Source of the DNA: Deltaproteobacteria bacterium
GTDB lineage: Bacteria > Desulfobacterota > Desulfobulbia > Desulfobulbales > Desulfurivibrionaceae
Direction of reading: 5' to 3'
Length of the DNA stretch: 44,866 nt
Assembly: GCA_021847425.1 (NCBI GenBank)
Contig: JAJZRF010000020.1
Span: forward strand, 1-44,866
A model generated the notes under the pieces. The model was given only the letters and a program-made list of their open reading frames with translations, was not told where the DNA came from and made no database searches. Shown here piece by piece: positions 31,848 to 40,882 of the stretch; the first letter of the stretch is position 1, and every line of letters starts with the position of its first letter. The position numbers and the translations under genes are program-made.

Positions 31848-32867
31848 TTACGGATGGGCCATCGTGGCGGACATCGGGTAATAGCTCCTGAGAATTTCCG
31901 GCGGCACCGTCGATTGCCAATGGCCGGTAAGATGAGCCACCGCCCACGCGATGAGAAAAAAGGACAGAACCCCCAGCGGCACAAGCCAGGTCGGCAGTTT
32001 TCGGCGGTGGTAGGTTGAAACCCGCAGGCAGTTGTCGACCGGGCAGGCAGCCACGCATTCCAGGCAGCCCAGGCATTCAGGACTGGTCACCACGGTCTGC
32101 TCGGCCACCCGGATCGAGCCGGGGCAGACCTTCTCGCATTTCCGGCAGTTGATGCAGCTTTGCTCGTCCCGGTTGATCCGCAATGGGCCATGCCAGGCGA
32201 GAATCCCCATGAGCGCCCCGTAAGGGCAGAGATAGCGGCACCAGAAGTTGCGCAGAAAAAAGGAGGCGAGCACCAGGGTGCTCAGCACCCAGATGGTTGT
32301 GACGGTCGGGGCGATGAAGAAAAGCAGCATCCGGGCGTCCACCACCAGGTTGTAGGGGTCGCGGGAGAAAGACTCGAGGGCGGCCAGGTCCATCCTGACC
32401 AGGATAAGCCAGGAGAAGAAGGCCAGCAGGAGGTACTTGCAGCTGAGCAAGGCATAGTCGAGCCAGGCCGGCGGCCGGCGGAGGATTTTCAGGTGTCGGG
32501 CAGCCCTTTCGACCAGATTGGAGATAAAGCCCACCGGACAGATCCAGCCGCAGAAGCCCTTGCGGAAAAAAACGGCGATCATCAGGGCGGCGATGAAGAT
32601 AGTCAGGGCGGCCGGGTGGATGCGGTCGTACACTCCGGTCAGCAGGAAGCGCTTAAGGCTGACCAGGCCGCTGATGGGCAGGAAGCCCTCGATTGCCGGA
32701 GGGCGCTCCACGAAGGTCGCGGAGCTGCCGATGGCCCATTGGTAGAACTGGTAAAAGCGGTAGCCGCTGTAGAGGCAGGCCAGCAGAAAGGCGGACTGCA
32801 CCAGCAGCCGCAGTGTGTGAAAGTCAAACCGGGACCGGGCGGCCGGTTTTTTTTGTGCAGGGTTCAT
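31848..32867 (-). CDS. NapH/CcoG-like membrane polyferredoxin
   Basis: 339 residues. Five or so membrane helices, two Cys-Pro motifs facing the cytoplasm (CGWICPVGF and CRYLCPYGA) and two 4Fe-4S clusters (CINCRKCEKVCP, CLGCLECVAACP) near residues 225-275. This is the NapH/CcoG architecture, which moves electrons between quinone or cytoplasmic donors and periplasmic systems. The start is set by GAGGAG 6 nt before ATG. It lies about 300 bp downstream of nrfA, behind its own FNR-type palindrome, so it may be an extra electron entry for the nitrite system. Confidence 0.82.
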   Translation of the reverse strand: MNPAQKKPAARSRFDFHTLRLLVQSAFLLACLYSGYRFYQFYQWAIGSSATFVERPPAIEGFLPISGLVSLKRFLLTGVYDRIHPAALTIFIAALMIAVFFRKGFCGWICPVGFISNLVERAARHLKILRRPPAWLDYALLSCKYLLLAFFSWLILVRMDLAALESFSRDPYNLVVDARMLLFFIAPTVTTIWVLSTLVLASFFLRNFWCRYLCPYGALMGILAWHGPLRINRDEQSCINCRKCEKVCPGSIRVAEQTVVTSPECLGCLECVAACPVDNCLRVSTYHRRKLPTWLVPLGVLSFFLIAWAVAHLTGHWQSTVPPEILRSYYPMSATMAHP

Positions 32868-32926
32868 CGCCATCTCCTCGAATGATTGTTCTGACCCCAG
32901 CCTAGTCAGGAACAGGGCAAAAAGCA

Positions 32927-32940
32927 TTGACCTAAGTCAG
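32927..32940. promoter_or_regulatory. FNR-type palindrome before the NapH-like gene
   Basis: TTGACCTAAGTCAG, 12 of 14 bases identical to the perfect palindrome at 38577-38590. It stands 60 bp upstream of the gene. Crp/FNR-family operators have TTGA(T/C)nnnn(A/G)TCAA forms; which member binds is unknown. Confidence 0.5.
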
Positions 32941-33107
32941 TTGCCGGAATATTCGGAAAGCCTTCAGGCGCCCAAGACGGGAAACCGTGCCCGGCAACAC
33001 GGCCCGGGAATCAGGACACCAGAAAAGGCAAGTCTCCGTTTGGCACAGGTTCTCGGGCGCTGTGGTGGCAGCTGATATACTTCAGGCGGATAGAGCGGCG
33101 ATAAGGC

Positions 33108-33142
33108 AAGCGGGGCGACTGCTTAGTGCGGTCACCCCGCTT
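33108..33142. terminator. hairpin after nrfA
   Basis: AAGCGGGG and CCCCGCTT form an 8-bp stem 22 bp past the nrfA stop. The T-run (TTTT) is on the plus strand only, so termination of the minus-strand operon would be weak. The rest of the 296-bp gap holds only the palindrome at 32927. Confidence 0.4.
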
Positions 33143-33163
33143 TTCGTTCGACGGGGACTTCTG

Positions 33164-34612
33164 TTACGATTGGGGCCCGAACGGATCCTTCAGTTCCTGT
33201 TCCGGTTTGAACATCAGCTTTTTGGCGCCGCGGTTGTTCAGATACTTGGGCAGTTCCAGGTCGATCTTGACCGGCACCTCTACCCCTGCCTTGGTCAGAG
33301 CCTGGCGCAGCAGGGCCTCGGCCTCGCCGGCATGCATGGTGGCGTCGCCCAAAATCCGCATGGCCTCGGTGGGGTTATGGAAGCCGACGGAATTTTCGGC
33401 GCCGAAGAACAGGTTGCGGTAGAAACCTTCTTCGTAGTGATCCTTGGCCATATCGTACAGTTCCTTGTCAATCTGCTTGCCCGCGGCCTGTTCCTTGTGG
33501 GTCAGCTCAAAGAGCTTGGCCACCCTGGCCAGGGCATAACCGGAGCGGATAAACTGGGAAGCGGCGCGATCCTGGATGGCGATCACCTGATTGCGCAGCC
33601 ATTCCGGAGTCTCGGCATGGCATTGCTGGCAGGCCTTGAAACCGTTCTTCATCGGGCTCATGACCCGGTGATCGGAAACCTTCTTGCTGCCTACCTTGAT
33701 GTAGGGCATATGGCAATCGGCACAGGAGGCGCCGGCCATCCAGTGGACGCTGTTGTTGGAGAACATTTCAAACTCCGGGTGGCGGATAAAGGCCAGCTTG
33801 AAGCCGGTTACGCTCTGGGTCCACTCGCCATTAGACTTGTCGCTGCGGAGCTTCTTGATGATGTTTTCGATGGAAATATTGCCCCACTTGCTTCCGTCCC
33901 AGGGGAAAAAGACATCCTTGGATTTCATCTCGTCGTTCTTTTGGACGACGTAGCTGACATGGCATTGGGCGCAAACCAGGGTCCGCTTGTCCTGATTGGT
34001 CAGTTTGCTCTGATCGATCCCCAGTTTCAGGAGTCCTTTGCCAAGGGTGAATCCGCGCGATATTTTGAGCGTCATATCCTTGTTGTTGTGGCAGTCGATA
34101 CAGGAGACACCAAGCTCCTGATGTTCTTTGGGGACCAAGTTAAGCACATCCTTGTACGGCTTTGAAAAATAATCAAAGCCGTATTTTTCAGCAAGTTGCG
34201 GGGCGTAGGGGGTCTTGCAGGTCAGACAGGCGCCGCCGGCTTTGACCCGGGATGGATCAACGGCAAGTTGGTCTGTCAGCATGTGGTAGTGGCCGCGGGG
34301 CTCGTTGTATTCGACGCCAAAGCCCCAGCCGTTGAAGAGCAGGGCATTAAAAGGATATTCGGACAGTTTGTCGAAGGTTTGTCCGCCGTCGTTGCCTCTC
34401 TTGTACTTGCTTTTACCCGCCGGGGTTGCCTCGTTGGTCTTTTTCCAGCCTTCATATTCTTCCGGATAGGCCTTGCCCCAGACCGCCGGGTCAACGGTGC
34501 CGTCCGGGATCTGGATGCCTTTGACCTGTTCGGGTTTGGCCGGCGCGCAGGCGGTTGCCATGAGGCCGCACAGTGCGGCGGCCATAAAGGGGGCGAATAC
34601 TTTCATTTTCAT
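33164..34612 (-). CDS. nrfA: pentaheme cytochrome c nitrite reductase (ammonia-forming)
   Basis: 482 residues with an export signal (MKMKVFAPFMAAALCGLMAT followed by AC, possibly a lipobox). The active-site heme is held by the unusual CxxCK (CLTCK) and four CxxCH motifs follow (CIDCH, CAQCH, CADCH, CQQCH), exactly the NrfA set. The segment GWGFGVEYNEPRGHYHMLTD is family-typical. It reduces nitrite to ammonia with six electrons in the periplasm. Start at 34612 follows AGGAGG. It lies 30 bp after nrfH, which feeds it electrons. Confidence 0.96.
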   Translation of the reverse strand: MKMKVFAPFMAAALCGLMATACAPAKPEQVKGIQIPDGTVDPAVWGKAYPEEYEGWKKTNEATPAGKSKYKRGNDGGQTFDKLSEYPFNALLFNGWGFGVEYNEPRGHYHMLTDQLAVDPSRVKAGGACLTCKTPYAPQLAEKYGFDYFSKPYKDVLNLVPKEHQELGVSCIDCHNNKDMTLKISRGFTLGKGLLKLGIDQSKLTNQDKRTLVCAQCHVSYVVQKNDEMKSKDVFFPWDGSKWGNISIENIIKKLRSDKSNGEWTQSVTGFKLAFIRHPEFEMFSNNSVHWMAGASCADCHMPYIKVGSKKVSDHRVMSPMKNGFKACQQCHAETPEWLRNQVIAIQDRAASQFIRSGYALARVAKLFELTHKEQAAGKQIDKELYDMAKDHYEEGFYRNLFFGAENSVGFHNPTEAMRILGDATMHAGEAEALLRQALTKAGVEVPVKIDLELPKYLNNRGAKKLMFKPEQELKDPFGPQS

Positions 34613-34642
34613 ATCAACTCCTCCTGGGTAAAGTGGCACGGG

Positions 34643-35107
34643 TTAGAGCGTTTCGATACTGCCGGTACCGAGGTGGGTAATGCGGCGGTGACAGTGCCAG
34701 CAGTTTTGTGAGGTATCCATCTGTGACACCAATTGACTGTGGCAGCGGATACAGTTTGCCTTTACCACCTTGGCGCCATGGGCAGACAGGGTGATTCGCT
34801 CGGGTACATGGCCGGAATAGAAAAACAGCACGTCCTTCATGCCGTCGATGGATTTCCAGACGTAGTGCAGGGCAAGGTTGTCATCGGGCAGGTGGCAATC
34901 AACGCATTTTTTACGGCGGTGCGCACCGGAGTGCATGAAGTTGGCGTACTCACTTTCCATGACATGACAGCCGGCGCAGAAGTCGGGGGTTTCGGACTTG
35001 GCCAGCAGGCGTGGCGGTCCCAGCAGCAGATAGAGCGTCAACAAGGTCGCGACAATGACTCCGGCGCCGAGGATCTTCATGCGGTGTTTGCTGGACATTG
35101 ATCCCAT
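34643..35107 (-). CDS. nrfH: tetraheme quinol dehydrogenase NrfH
   Basis: 154 residues: one N-terminal membrane helix (ILGAGVIVATLLTLYLLLGP) and four CxxCH hemes (CAGCH, CVDCH, CIRCH, CWHCH), the NapC/NirT/NrfH pattern. It oxidises menaquinol and passes electrons to NrfA. Start at 35107 follows AAAGGAGG; an upstream in-frame stretch has no ribosome site. It lies between the octaheme gene (66 bp upstream) and nrfA, so it could serve both enzymes. Confidence 0.94.
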   Translation of the reverse strand: MGSMSSKHRMKILGAGVIVATLLTLYLLLGPPRLLAKSETPDFCAGCHVMESEYANFMHSGAHRRKKCVDCHLPDDNLALHYVWKSIDGMKDVLFFYSGHVPERITLSAHGAKVVKANCIRCHSQLVSQMDTSQNCWHCHRRITHLGTGSIETL

Positions 35108-35173
35108 CCTTTCGCCTCCTTTCAGTAAAAACCGCCGGCAGCCCGCGAGGGCCACCGGCGGCGATGGGGTTGC

Positions 35174-36430
35174 TTACTTGCCGGCCTTTTTCTTCATGTC
35201 AGCCGCCATTTCGCGAATCTCAACCAGATCCTTCTGCATCTTGGCGAAACCGTACCAGGTTGCATAGTCGGGGTTCATGTGGAAGCCGGCCTGGAAGGCC
35301 TTCATGCGGTGATCCATGAACATCTCGTACAGGGTCTGTTCAATCTTGGTGTCCACATCATAGAAGGTCAGCAGGTCGGGATACGCATACGGCTGGCCCG
35401 GCTTCTGCTTGATGATCCCCTGCGCATACAGGTCGGCGACGATGTTGATCGCCTCGGCAAAGATCTTGTCGCTTTCCTTCAGCATCTGGTCAGCGTTCTT
35501 GAAGTTTTCCTTCACAAAGTTGGAGGAGTGGCATTGCTGGCAGACCGCCACGAACTTGGCCCGCTCCTTGTCGAACTCTTCCGTGGTCAGGCGGGCCACC
35601 TTGCCATTCTTGACCACCTCCAGACGCCCGGTGGGATTACCCTTCGGGTCCAGCACGCCCAGGCCCTTCAGGATGGTGACGCGATAGCCCATCCACTCGG
35701 CGTCCGCCTCGGGCAGACGCACGCCCAGAAAGCCCCAGGGAGTCATTACCCGGTGGTTGCCCTTGGGCATGTGGCAGGTCTGGCACTTGGGCGCCCGGCT
35801 GGCTGCCTTGGGATTGATGATGCGGTCCATTAGATAGGTCACGCCATGCTTGGAGCCGGACCACATCTCCCACTGGGGATGGTCAAAGCCCATATGGCAG
35901 GTCTGGCAGGCTTCCGGCTCATTGGCTTCGGCCTTGGAGAAGGCGTGACGGGTGTGGCAGTTCTGGCAATCCATGCCGTACTTATAATATTTGCGCCCAT
36001 CGCTCAGGCGCGCTTTGGCATCTACCAGACCCAGGGTGTGGCAGCCGCCGCAGCCTTTCTGGCCGGCGATAAACGCTTGGGGCTGCTGGTGGGTGCGGGG
36101 CATGGCGTCAAGGGCGATCTGGCCCAGGGCATGTTTGCCCTCCAGATACTGGTCTGCCTGGTCGGGGTGACACTGCTTGCAGGTATCGATTGTGGGCAGC
36201 TGGGCCTTGTCCACATCCTTGTCACTGGTGTGCGCCGTGCCGTGACAGTCTTCGCAGGTCAGGGTTTTTGACATCTTGCCCCGGTTGAAGTCCTTGACCA
36301 TGGCCGGTGAGATTTTGGCATGGCAGGTCTCGCACTTGGACGGCTTGGCCAAGGCCAGTGCCGGCATCAGGGCCAGACTGACAACCAGACTGAACAGAAT
36401 GAAGCATCTCCTCCTCTTGTGTGTGGGCAT
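35174..36430 (-). CDS. octaheme cytochrome c, hydroxylamine oxidoreductase-like
   Basis: 418 residues with a cleavable signal peptide (FILFSLVVSLALMPALALA). Eight CxxCH motifs are present (CETCH, CEDCH, CKQCH, CGGCH, CQNCH, CQTCH twice, CQQCH). The C-terminal helices (YDVDTKIEQTLYEMFMDHRM, KAFQAGFHMNPDYATWYGFA) are typical of the HAO family. In non-nitrifiers such proteins are thought to act reductively on nitrite or hydroxylamine. Whether the HAO cross-linking Tyr is present cannot be judged without an alignment. Start at 36430 follows GGGAGG. It heads the hao-nrfH-nrfA operon. Confidence 0.85.
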   Translation of the reverse strand: MPTHKRRRCFILFSLVVSLALMPALALAKPSKCETCHAKISPAMVKDFNRGKMSKTLTCEDCHGTAHTSDKDVDKAQLPTIDTCKQCHPDQADQYLEGKHALGQIALDAMPRTHQQPQAFIAGQKGCGGCHTLGLVDAKARLSDGRKYYKYGMDCQNCHTRHAFSKAEANEPEACQTCHMGFDHPQWEMWSGSKHGVTYLMDRIINPKAASRAPKCQTCHMPKGNHRVMTPWGFLGVRLPEADAEWMGYRVTILKGLGVLDPKGNPTGRLEVVKNGKVARLTTEEFDKERAKFVAVCQQCHSSNFVKENFKNADQMLKESDKIFAEAINIVADLYAQGIIKQKPGQPYAYPDLLTFYDVDTKIEQTLYEMFMDHRMKAFQAGFHMNPDYATWYGFAKMQKDLVEIREMAADMKKKAGK

Positions 36431-36616
36431 CGGCGTTTCCTCCCTTCTCCAGGTGAATGATGACACCGGTCGCGATTGATCCGGTGGTTGAATATCGCAA
36501 GAAGACACGGCGCGATTGGGGAAAAAATACAGCGGGATAAGGATATTAGGTGAGATCCAACCCCTCGCTTTTGCATGGTTAATCACTGGAGCAATAACTT
36601 GAGGATGTAAAGAGTG

Positions 36617-36636
36617 TCCGCCATATTACTGGCGGA
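36617..36636. terminator. hairpin after the chemoreceptor gene
   Basis: TCCGCCA-tattac-TGGCGGA, a perfect 7-bp stem about 18 bp past the stop codon. On the minus strand it is followed by CACTCTTTAC, a weak U-tract. Confidence 0.45.
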
Positions 36637-36653
36637 TGTCAAGGGGGAATTCA

Positions 36654-38456
36654 CTATCGCCCTCCTCCCCGCACCAGCGCGATCAACCCTCTCACCGTTT
36701 CCCGCATCTGCTCGGCCTGGGCACTCAACTCTTCGGAGGCGCTGGCCGCCTCTTCGGCGGTTGCCGCGTTCTGCTGGGTCACCGTGTCAAGTTCGGTAAC
36801 GGCCAGATTGACCTGGCCAACTCCGGATGCCTGTTCCCGCGAGGCCGTGGCGATTTCGCTCATAAGCATGGCCACCTTGGCGGTGCTTTCCGCAACCTCC
36901 CGGAAGGACTGGTTGGTGGAGGTTACCAGTTTTTCGCCGGTCTGCACCTTCTGCACCGTCCCTTCTATGAGACCCGCCGTATTCCGGGCTGCTTCGGAGG
37001 CCCGCAAGGCCAGGTTGCGCACCTCGTCGGCCACTACCGCGAAGCCGGCCCCGGCTTCCCCGGCCCGCGCCGCTTCCACGGCCGCATTCAGAGCCAGCAG
37101 ATTGGTCTGGAAGGCGATCTCGTCAATGGTCTTGATAATTTTTGAGGTCTCCTCGCTGGCCTTTGAGATTTCGCCCATGGATTGGGTGAGCTGGTCCATG
37201 GAGACATTGGCCGTGTCGATCACCTTGCGCGCCTCGCTGGTCAAGGCCTCGGCCTGGCCGACATTGTCGGCGTTCTGTTTGGTGACTGCGGCAATTTCTT
37301 CCAGGGAGGCGGAGGTCTCCTCGATGGCTGCGGCCTGATTGCTGGCCCCGTCCGCCAAGGATTGGCTGACCGAGGACACCTGCCCAGCCGCCGAGGTCAC
37401 CTCCTCCGCGCCGCTGTCCAGATCATGGCTGATTTTCTCCAGTGCGCCGCCGATCATTGAGGAGAGATAGGCGGCCAGCAGTGCGCTGACGGCAATGACG
37501 AGCAGCGCCACCGTTGAGGTGAGGATCAGCCAATTCCGGGCCGAGCTTATGGTGTTTTCTGCCATCTCCACGAGATCCGCAGCGAGCCTGGTCTCAATCT
37601 CTTTCATCAAGTCGATTTTGCTGGTGATGGTGTCGAACCAATGTCCCGCTTCAATGCCGAACCCGCCTTCCGTTTTGGTCAGGGCGGTGTTTTCCATGGA
37701 GGCAACCTCAAAGACCACGGGAGCTTTCATCTTTTCCCCGAAGAATGCCTTGGCGGAAGGATCGGCAAAGGCCTGGAAATTATCCAGGAACAGCTTTTGG
37801 GAGGCGAGGATTTCCAGATATTCTTTGTACATCCCCGGCGCGAAGCCGTCATTGGCGAAGGTGTTGCTCAACACCGCTCTTTCAATACCCATGCGTTCCT
37901 TGGCCTCGACAAAATTGTAGTAGGCGGTAAGCGCCCGCATGGTTCCGGCATCGGGAGTGGTCCGGGCAATGAGGGGGATAGCGCCCAGAAATTCGTGGAT
38001 TACTCCGGTGTAAAAGGCTATTGCCTCTGGGCCGAGGATTGCCAGTCCGTCAGCCTGTTGGCGGATTGTGGCGATGGTATCTGCTTTGGAAAGGGCGCCC
38101 TGCAATTTCTCGGCAAGCGCGGCATCGGCCTTGGCTACAGCAGAATGGCCGAGAAACTCCCTGAGCGCCGTAATCCGAGAGTCGGTCTCGGTTCGCTGGG
38201 CTGGCAGGCGGTCGCCGAATTTCTTCCCCTGGCTTCCCAGGAATCCAGCGGTCATCCCCCGCTCCTTCTGGGCTTCATGGGCGATTTCCGTGATCAGGCC
38301 GGCCATGACGGCAAGTTCCTTGGTCGTGCTTGCCTGCGTCATGGTCCGGTAGCGTTCCAGGCCGTTGGCGACCAGAATGAGTGCCAGGAAAAAAACCGGA
38401 ATGGAAACGAGCAGCCGCATCTGGTTCTTGATGGTGAGCTTGTGGAGAAAAGACAT
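36654..38456 (-). CDS. NIT-domain methyl-accepting chemotaxis protein
   Basis: 600 residues. TM1 is about 14-33 and TM2 about 305-330 ([20 protein letters not shown]). The periplasmic part has the NIT signature: [18 protein letters not shown] at 57-74, then LPAQRTETD, and a second matching half with [23 protein letters not shown] domains are proposed sensors of nitrate and nitrite. The signalling domain has the invariant tip [20 protein letters not shown] and [13 protein letters not shown]. Start at 38456 follows GGGAGGGG. It lies directly upstream of the nitrite reductase operon, the same sense, so ligand and metabolism fit. Confidence 0.88.
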   Translation of the reverse strand: MSFLHKLTIKNQMRLLVSIPVFFLALILVANGLERYRTMTQASTTKELAVMAGLITEIAHEAQKERGMTAGFLGSQGKKFGDRLPAQRTETDSRITALREFLGHSAVAKADAALAEKLQGALSKADTIATIRQQADGLAILGPEAIAFYTGVIHEFLGAIPLIARTTPDAGTMRALTAYYNFVEAKERMGIERAVLSNTFANDGFAPGMYKEYLEILASQKLFLDNFQAFADPSAKAFFGEKMKAPVVFEVASMENTALTKTEGGFGIEAGHWFDTITSKIDLMKEIETRLAADLVEMAENTISSARNWLILTSTVALLVIAVSALLAAYLSSMIGGALEKISHDLDSGAEEVTSAAGQVSSVSQSLADGASNQAAAIEETSASLEEIAAVTKQNADNVGQAEALTSEARKVIDTANVSMDQLTQSMGEISKASEETSKIIKTIDEIAFQTNLLALNAAVEAARAGEAGAGFAVVADEVRNLALRASEAARNTAGLIEGTVQKVQTGEKLVTSTNQSFREVAESTAKVAMLMSEIATASREQASGVGQVNLAVTELDTVTQQNAATAEEAASASEELSAQAEQMRETVRGLIALVRGGGR

Positions 38457-38576
38457 GAGGCGCCCCTCCCGGGAATTAAAATGGAGTCTGATGAGGATGA
38501 AACATGTATTTCCTCGACACTGCATGAACATGTATTTATCGGTGGTTACGGTATCATACTCAGTTGCCAACTTGAA

Positions 38577-38590
38577 TTGACTTAAGTCAA
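38577..38590. promoter_or_regulatory. perfect FNR-type palindrome before the chemoreceptor
   Basis: TTGACTTAAGTCAA, a perfect 14-bp palindrome in the 314-bp gap (38457-38770) between the divergent chemoreceptor and cheY-like genes. A close variant stands before the NapH-like gene. No other feature was seen in the gap. Confidence 0.55.
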
Positions 38591-38770
38591 AGTCGGAAAA
38601 TTACTCCCCGCCTTCCTCCTCGTCCGTTCGGAAGAAGCGCTTTGTGCCATGAATTGCTTTGATTCCTCTTTGTCCTCCGTTATAATCGGAAAATCAGCCG
38701 GGGCGTTACAGGCGCCTCGCCAGCGGAATAACCTGAAGAAAAACCGCCAGATGGCAGGTGTTGCGAAGTG

Positions 38771-39169
38771 ATGGAACTCGATCATACTATGAAGGTGCTG
38801 GTGGTTGATGATTCGCTGGTCATGCGGCGGATCATCATCAATCACCTGCGGGCGTTGGGGTATTCCGATATCCTTGAGGCGGACAACGGCGAAAAGGCGC
38901 TGCTGATTTTAGAAAAAGAACGGGTGGGCCTTATTCTTTCCGATTGGTGCATGCGGGTAATGCACGGCATTGAGGTGTTGCGGAGTGTCAGGAAAAATGA
39001 GACTACCAGGAACATTCCCTTTATCATGGTAACGGCCGAGGCGCAGCCGCATCTGATTCTCGAAGCGATTCGGGCTCAGGTCAGCGACTACGTGGTCAAA
39101 CCCTTTACCCGGGAGACTCTGCGGGAGAGCATCGAGAAGGTTTTCACCCTGGGTCAGGCGGCTGGCTGA
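38771..39169 (+). CDS. CheY-like single-domain response regulator
   Basis: 132 residues, a lone receiver domain: acidic pair VLVVDDSLVMRRII, phospho-acceptor Asp in LILSDWCM, the switch Thr in IMVTAE, and the Lys in YVVKPFTRETL. It has no output domain and so acts like CheY or as a phosphotransfer partner. Divergent from the chemoreceptor, it may be its output. An alternative start is at 38789 (MKVLVVDD); neither has a strong ribosome site. Confidence 0.88.
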   Translation: MELDHTMKVLVVDDSLVMRRIIINHLRALGYSDILEADNGEKALLILEKERVGLILSDWCMRVMHGIEVLRSVRKNETTRNIPFIMVTAEAQPHLILEAIRAQVSDYVVKPFTRETLRESIEKVFTLGQAAG

Positions 39170-39294
39170 AGGGCGTAACAAGGGAAAAGCGAGGATTCCC
39201 CTCCCCCGTTTTTTTGCAAGGCGCCTGCTTCCGCACCGCTGGGCACAGTTCCCCAGACAGGGCGGGTTCTCGGGAAAACCTGCCTGAAACAGCC

Positions 39295-39600
39295 TTATTC
39301 GTCAAGCTCTGACAACGGCTCTCCCCAGTTGTCATCCTCGAGATTTTCTCTCTGGCAACCGTCCTGGTCCTCATCGTCCTGATCAAGCGAATCATCGAAC
39401 AGCCCCACTTCATCTGGTGGGGCAATGGCGGTGAGATCCGCCTCATGCCAGGCGTCGAGGGTGATTTCTTCTGGCGTCCCATCGTCGTGCTGGAGTTCAA
39501 CAATCCCTTCATCTTCGTCAACGGTAACAACGAAAAAGCGGGCGCCATCCTCCATGGCTTCGTACCAGTTGCCTTCAATGGGTTCAGTGTCGATCGGCAT
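39295..39600 (-). CDS. DUF6763-like small acidic protein
   Basis: 101 residues. The conserved core EPIEGNWYEAMEDGARFFVV, TVDEDEGIVELQHDDGTPEE and ITLDAWHEADL matches a family of small proteins often labelled DUF6763; the C-terminal half is very acidic (LDQDDEDQDGCQRENLEDDN). No known function. A Tudor-like beta barrel is plausible from the pattern of strands. It shares strand and direction with the SAP and Usp genes. Confidence 0.6.
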   Translation of the reverse strand: MPIDTEPIEGNWYEAMEDGARFFVVTVDEDEGIVELQHDDGTPEEITLDAWHEADLTAIAPPDEVGLFDDSLDQDDEDQDGCQRENLEDDNWGEPLSELDE

Positions 39601-39630
39601 GGGCTTTCCGTTCGGGAGAGCGGAGTGTTG

Positions 39631-39813
39631 TTACATGAACAGGCAATCCTCCCGCCAGCAGCAGTCTTCCTGACTGCAATGCTCCATGGCCGAACCAAAA
39701 CAGGGGAAGTTGCCTTCTGTTTCCTGGATGGCGCGGATGAGATCCTCTTTTTTCATCTTGCCGGGCTTGAGACCAAGATCTTTCGCTTTTGCCTTGATGT
39801 CGATCATCTTCAT
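39631..39813 (-). CDS. small SAP-domain protein with Cys-rich tail
   Basis: 60 residues. IKAKAKDLGLKPGKMKKEDL then IRAIQ is a SAP-type helix-extended loop-helix (usually nucleic-acid binding). The tail has five Cys (FPCFGSAMEHCSQEDCCWRE then DC), perhaps metal-binding. Start at 39813 follows CGGAGG. It lies 34 bp after the Usp gene on the same strand. Confidence 0.7.
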   Translation of the reverse strand: MKMIDIKAKAKDLGLKPGKMKKEDLIRAIQETEGNFPCFGSAMEHCSQEDCCWREDCLFM

Positions 39814-39847
39814 GGGAGACCTCCGTGGATGTTGGGAATACAAATCC

Positions 39848-40291
39848 TCAAATGCAAGGATTCATGCTGAGTACAGGGCAGTTGGCGGTTTTGATCACCC
39901 GGTCGGTAACGCTGCCGAACAGGGTTTTTTCCACCCCTTTGCAAGTCTGGGTGCCGATCATGATCAGGTCGCAGCCTTGGGTCTCGGCGTGGCGGACGAT
40001 TTCTTTCGGGATATTGCCGTTGAGCACTGCGCTCGCATGGGGAACGTCTTTTGCCATGTTCTCGTCAATGAATTCCGTCATCTTGCGCTTGGCCCGATCG
40101 ATCAGGTCTTTTTCCAGTTTTTCCAGGGGCAGGTGAGGCACCGCAAAACCATAGGCATCAAGGCTTTCCACCACAAAAACCACCTCGATGGCCGCCCCGA
40201 ATTTACCGGCGACCATGATGGCGGCTTGCAGAACCTTGTTTGAATGGTCGGAAAAATCCGTGGGCACGAGAATTTTTTTGATGTCGATCAT
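39848..40291 (-). CDS. universal stress protein (UspA family)
   Basis: 147 residues, single Usp domain: KKILVPTDFSDHSNKVLQAA at the start and IVRHAETQGCDLIMIGTQTC followed by LFGSVTDRVIKTANCPVL at the end. In the usual GxxG-9x-G(S/T) nucleotide motif the second Gly appears replaced (GTQTCKG), so ATP binding is doubtful. It presumably acts in stress survival. It forms a short operon with the SAP gene. Confidence 0.9.
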   Translation of the reverse strand: MIDIKKILVPTDFSDHSNKVLQAAIMVAGKFGAAIEVVFVVESLDAYGFAVPHLPLEKLEKDLIDRAKRKMTEFIDENMAKDVPHASAVLNGNIPKEIVRHAETQGCDLIMIGTQTCKGVEKTLFGSVTDRVIKTANCPVLSMNPCI

Positions 40292-40389
40292 GGCCGAGCC
40301 TCCCTTGAAAATGAATGTTGGAACAGTCTGGCGGACGCCTCGTTTTTAGAGAAAAAAGCCTGGTGTTTGCCAATGGCGGAGGGGGAGCG

Positions 40390-40728
40390 TTATGGCCTGG
40401 TGCTCGCCACCACAAAAGGGGTGCTGCGTATGGCAATGCTTTTCTTTTTGACCCAGATCCTGGCCATGGGAATTACCTCGCCATCCATGGTGACGATGTT
40501 GGCCAGCTCCTCAACGTAGGAGATGTCCGGGGTGTTGAATTCGTAATAAAAGGTGCTGTCGCTGTAAGGATCGACCACCAGAATGATTTTTTGCGGATTG
40601 GTCGGATGTTTCTGGGGTGCGCCGGAAAAGGCGATGTGGGTGTCGCGCAGCCGTTTTTCATCGCTTGGGCGCTGATACGCCTGGATTTCAAAACGAATTA
40701 CTGCCTGGGGGAAATTGGAGAGGGGCAT
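40390..40728 (-). CDS. hypothetical protein, 112 residues
   Basis: Family not recognised. The protein is soluble with alternating strands: FPQAVIRFEIQAYQRPSDEK, HIAFSGAPQKHPTNPQKIIL, VVDPYSDSTFYYEFNTPDIS, YVEELANIVTMDGEVIPMAR, IWVKKKSIAIRSTPFVV. Conservation-like features are the VVDPYS and TMDGE motifs. Start at 40728 follows AAAGGT. No membrane segments. Nearby Usp and thioesterase genes do not suggest a role. Confidence 0.55.
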   Translation of the reverse strand: MPLSNFPQAVIRFEIQAYQRPSDEKRLRDTHIAFSGAPQKHPTNPQKIILVVDPYSDSTFYYEFNTPDISYVEELANIVTMDGEVIPMARIWVKKKSIAIRSTPFVVASTRP

Positions 40729-40882
40729 GGCTGACCTTTGCACCGGGTGATGATTGCCTTGCCTGCAACAACCGTATTGAAGCTCTTATTTCATAGTATA
40801 CAGATTCTCCGGGGTGAATCAAAAAAATAAAGTGGTCGTGGCGTAATTTTTCGTAAGCCTTCCCGGCTGGGGCCGGCGGGAT

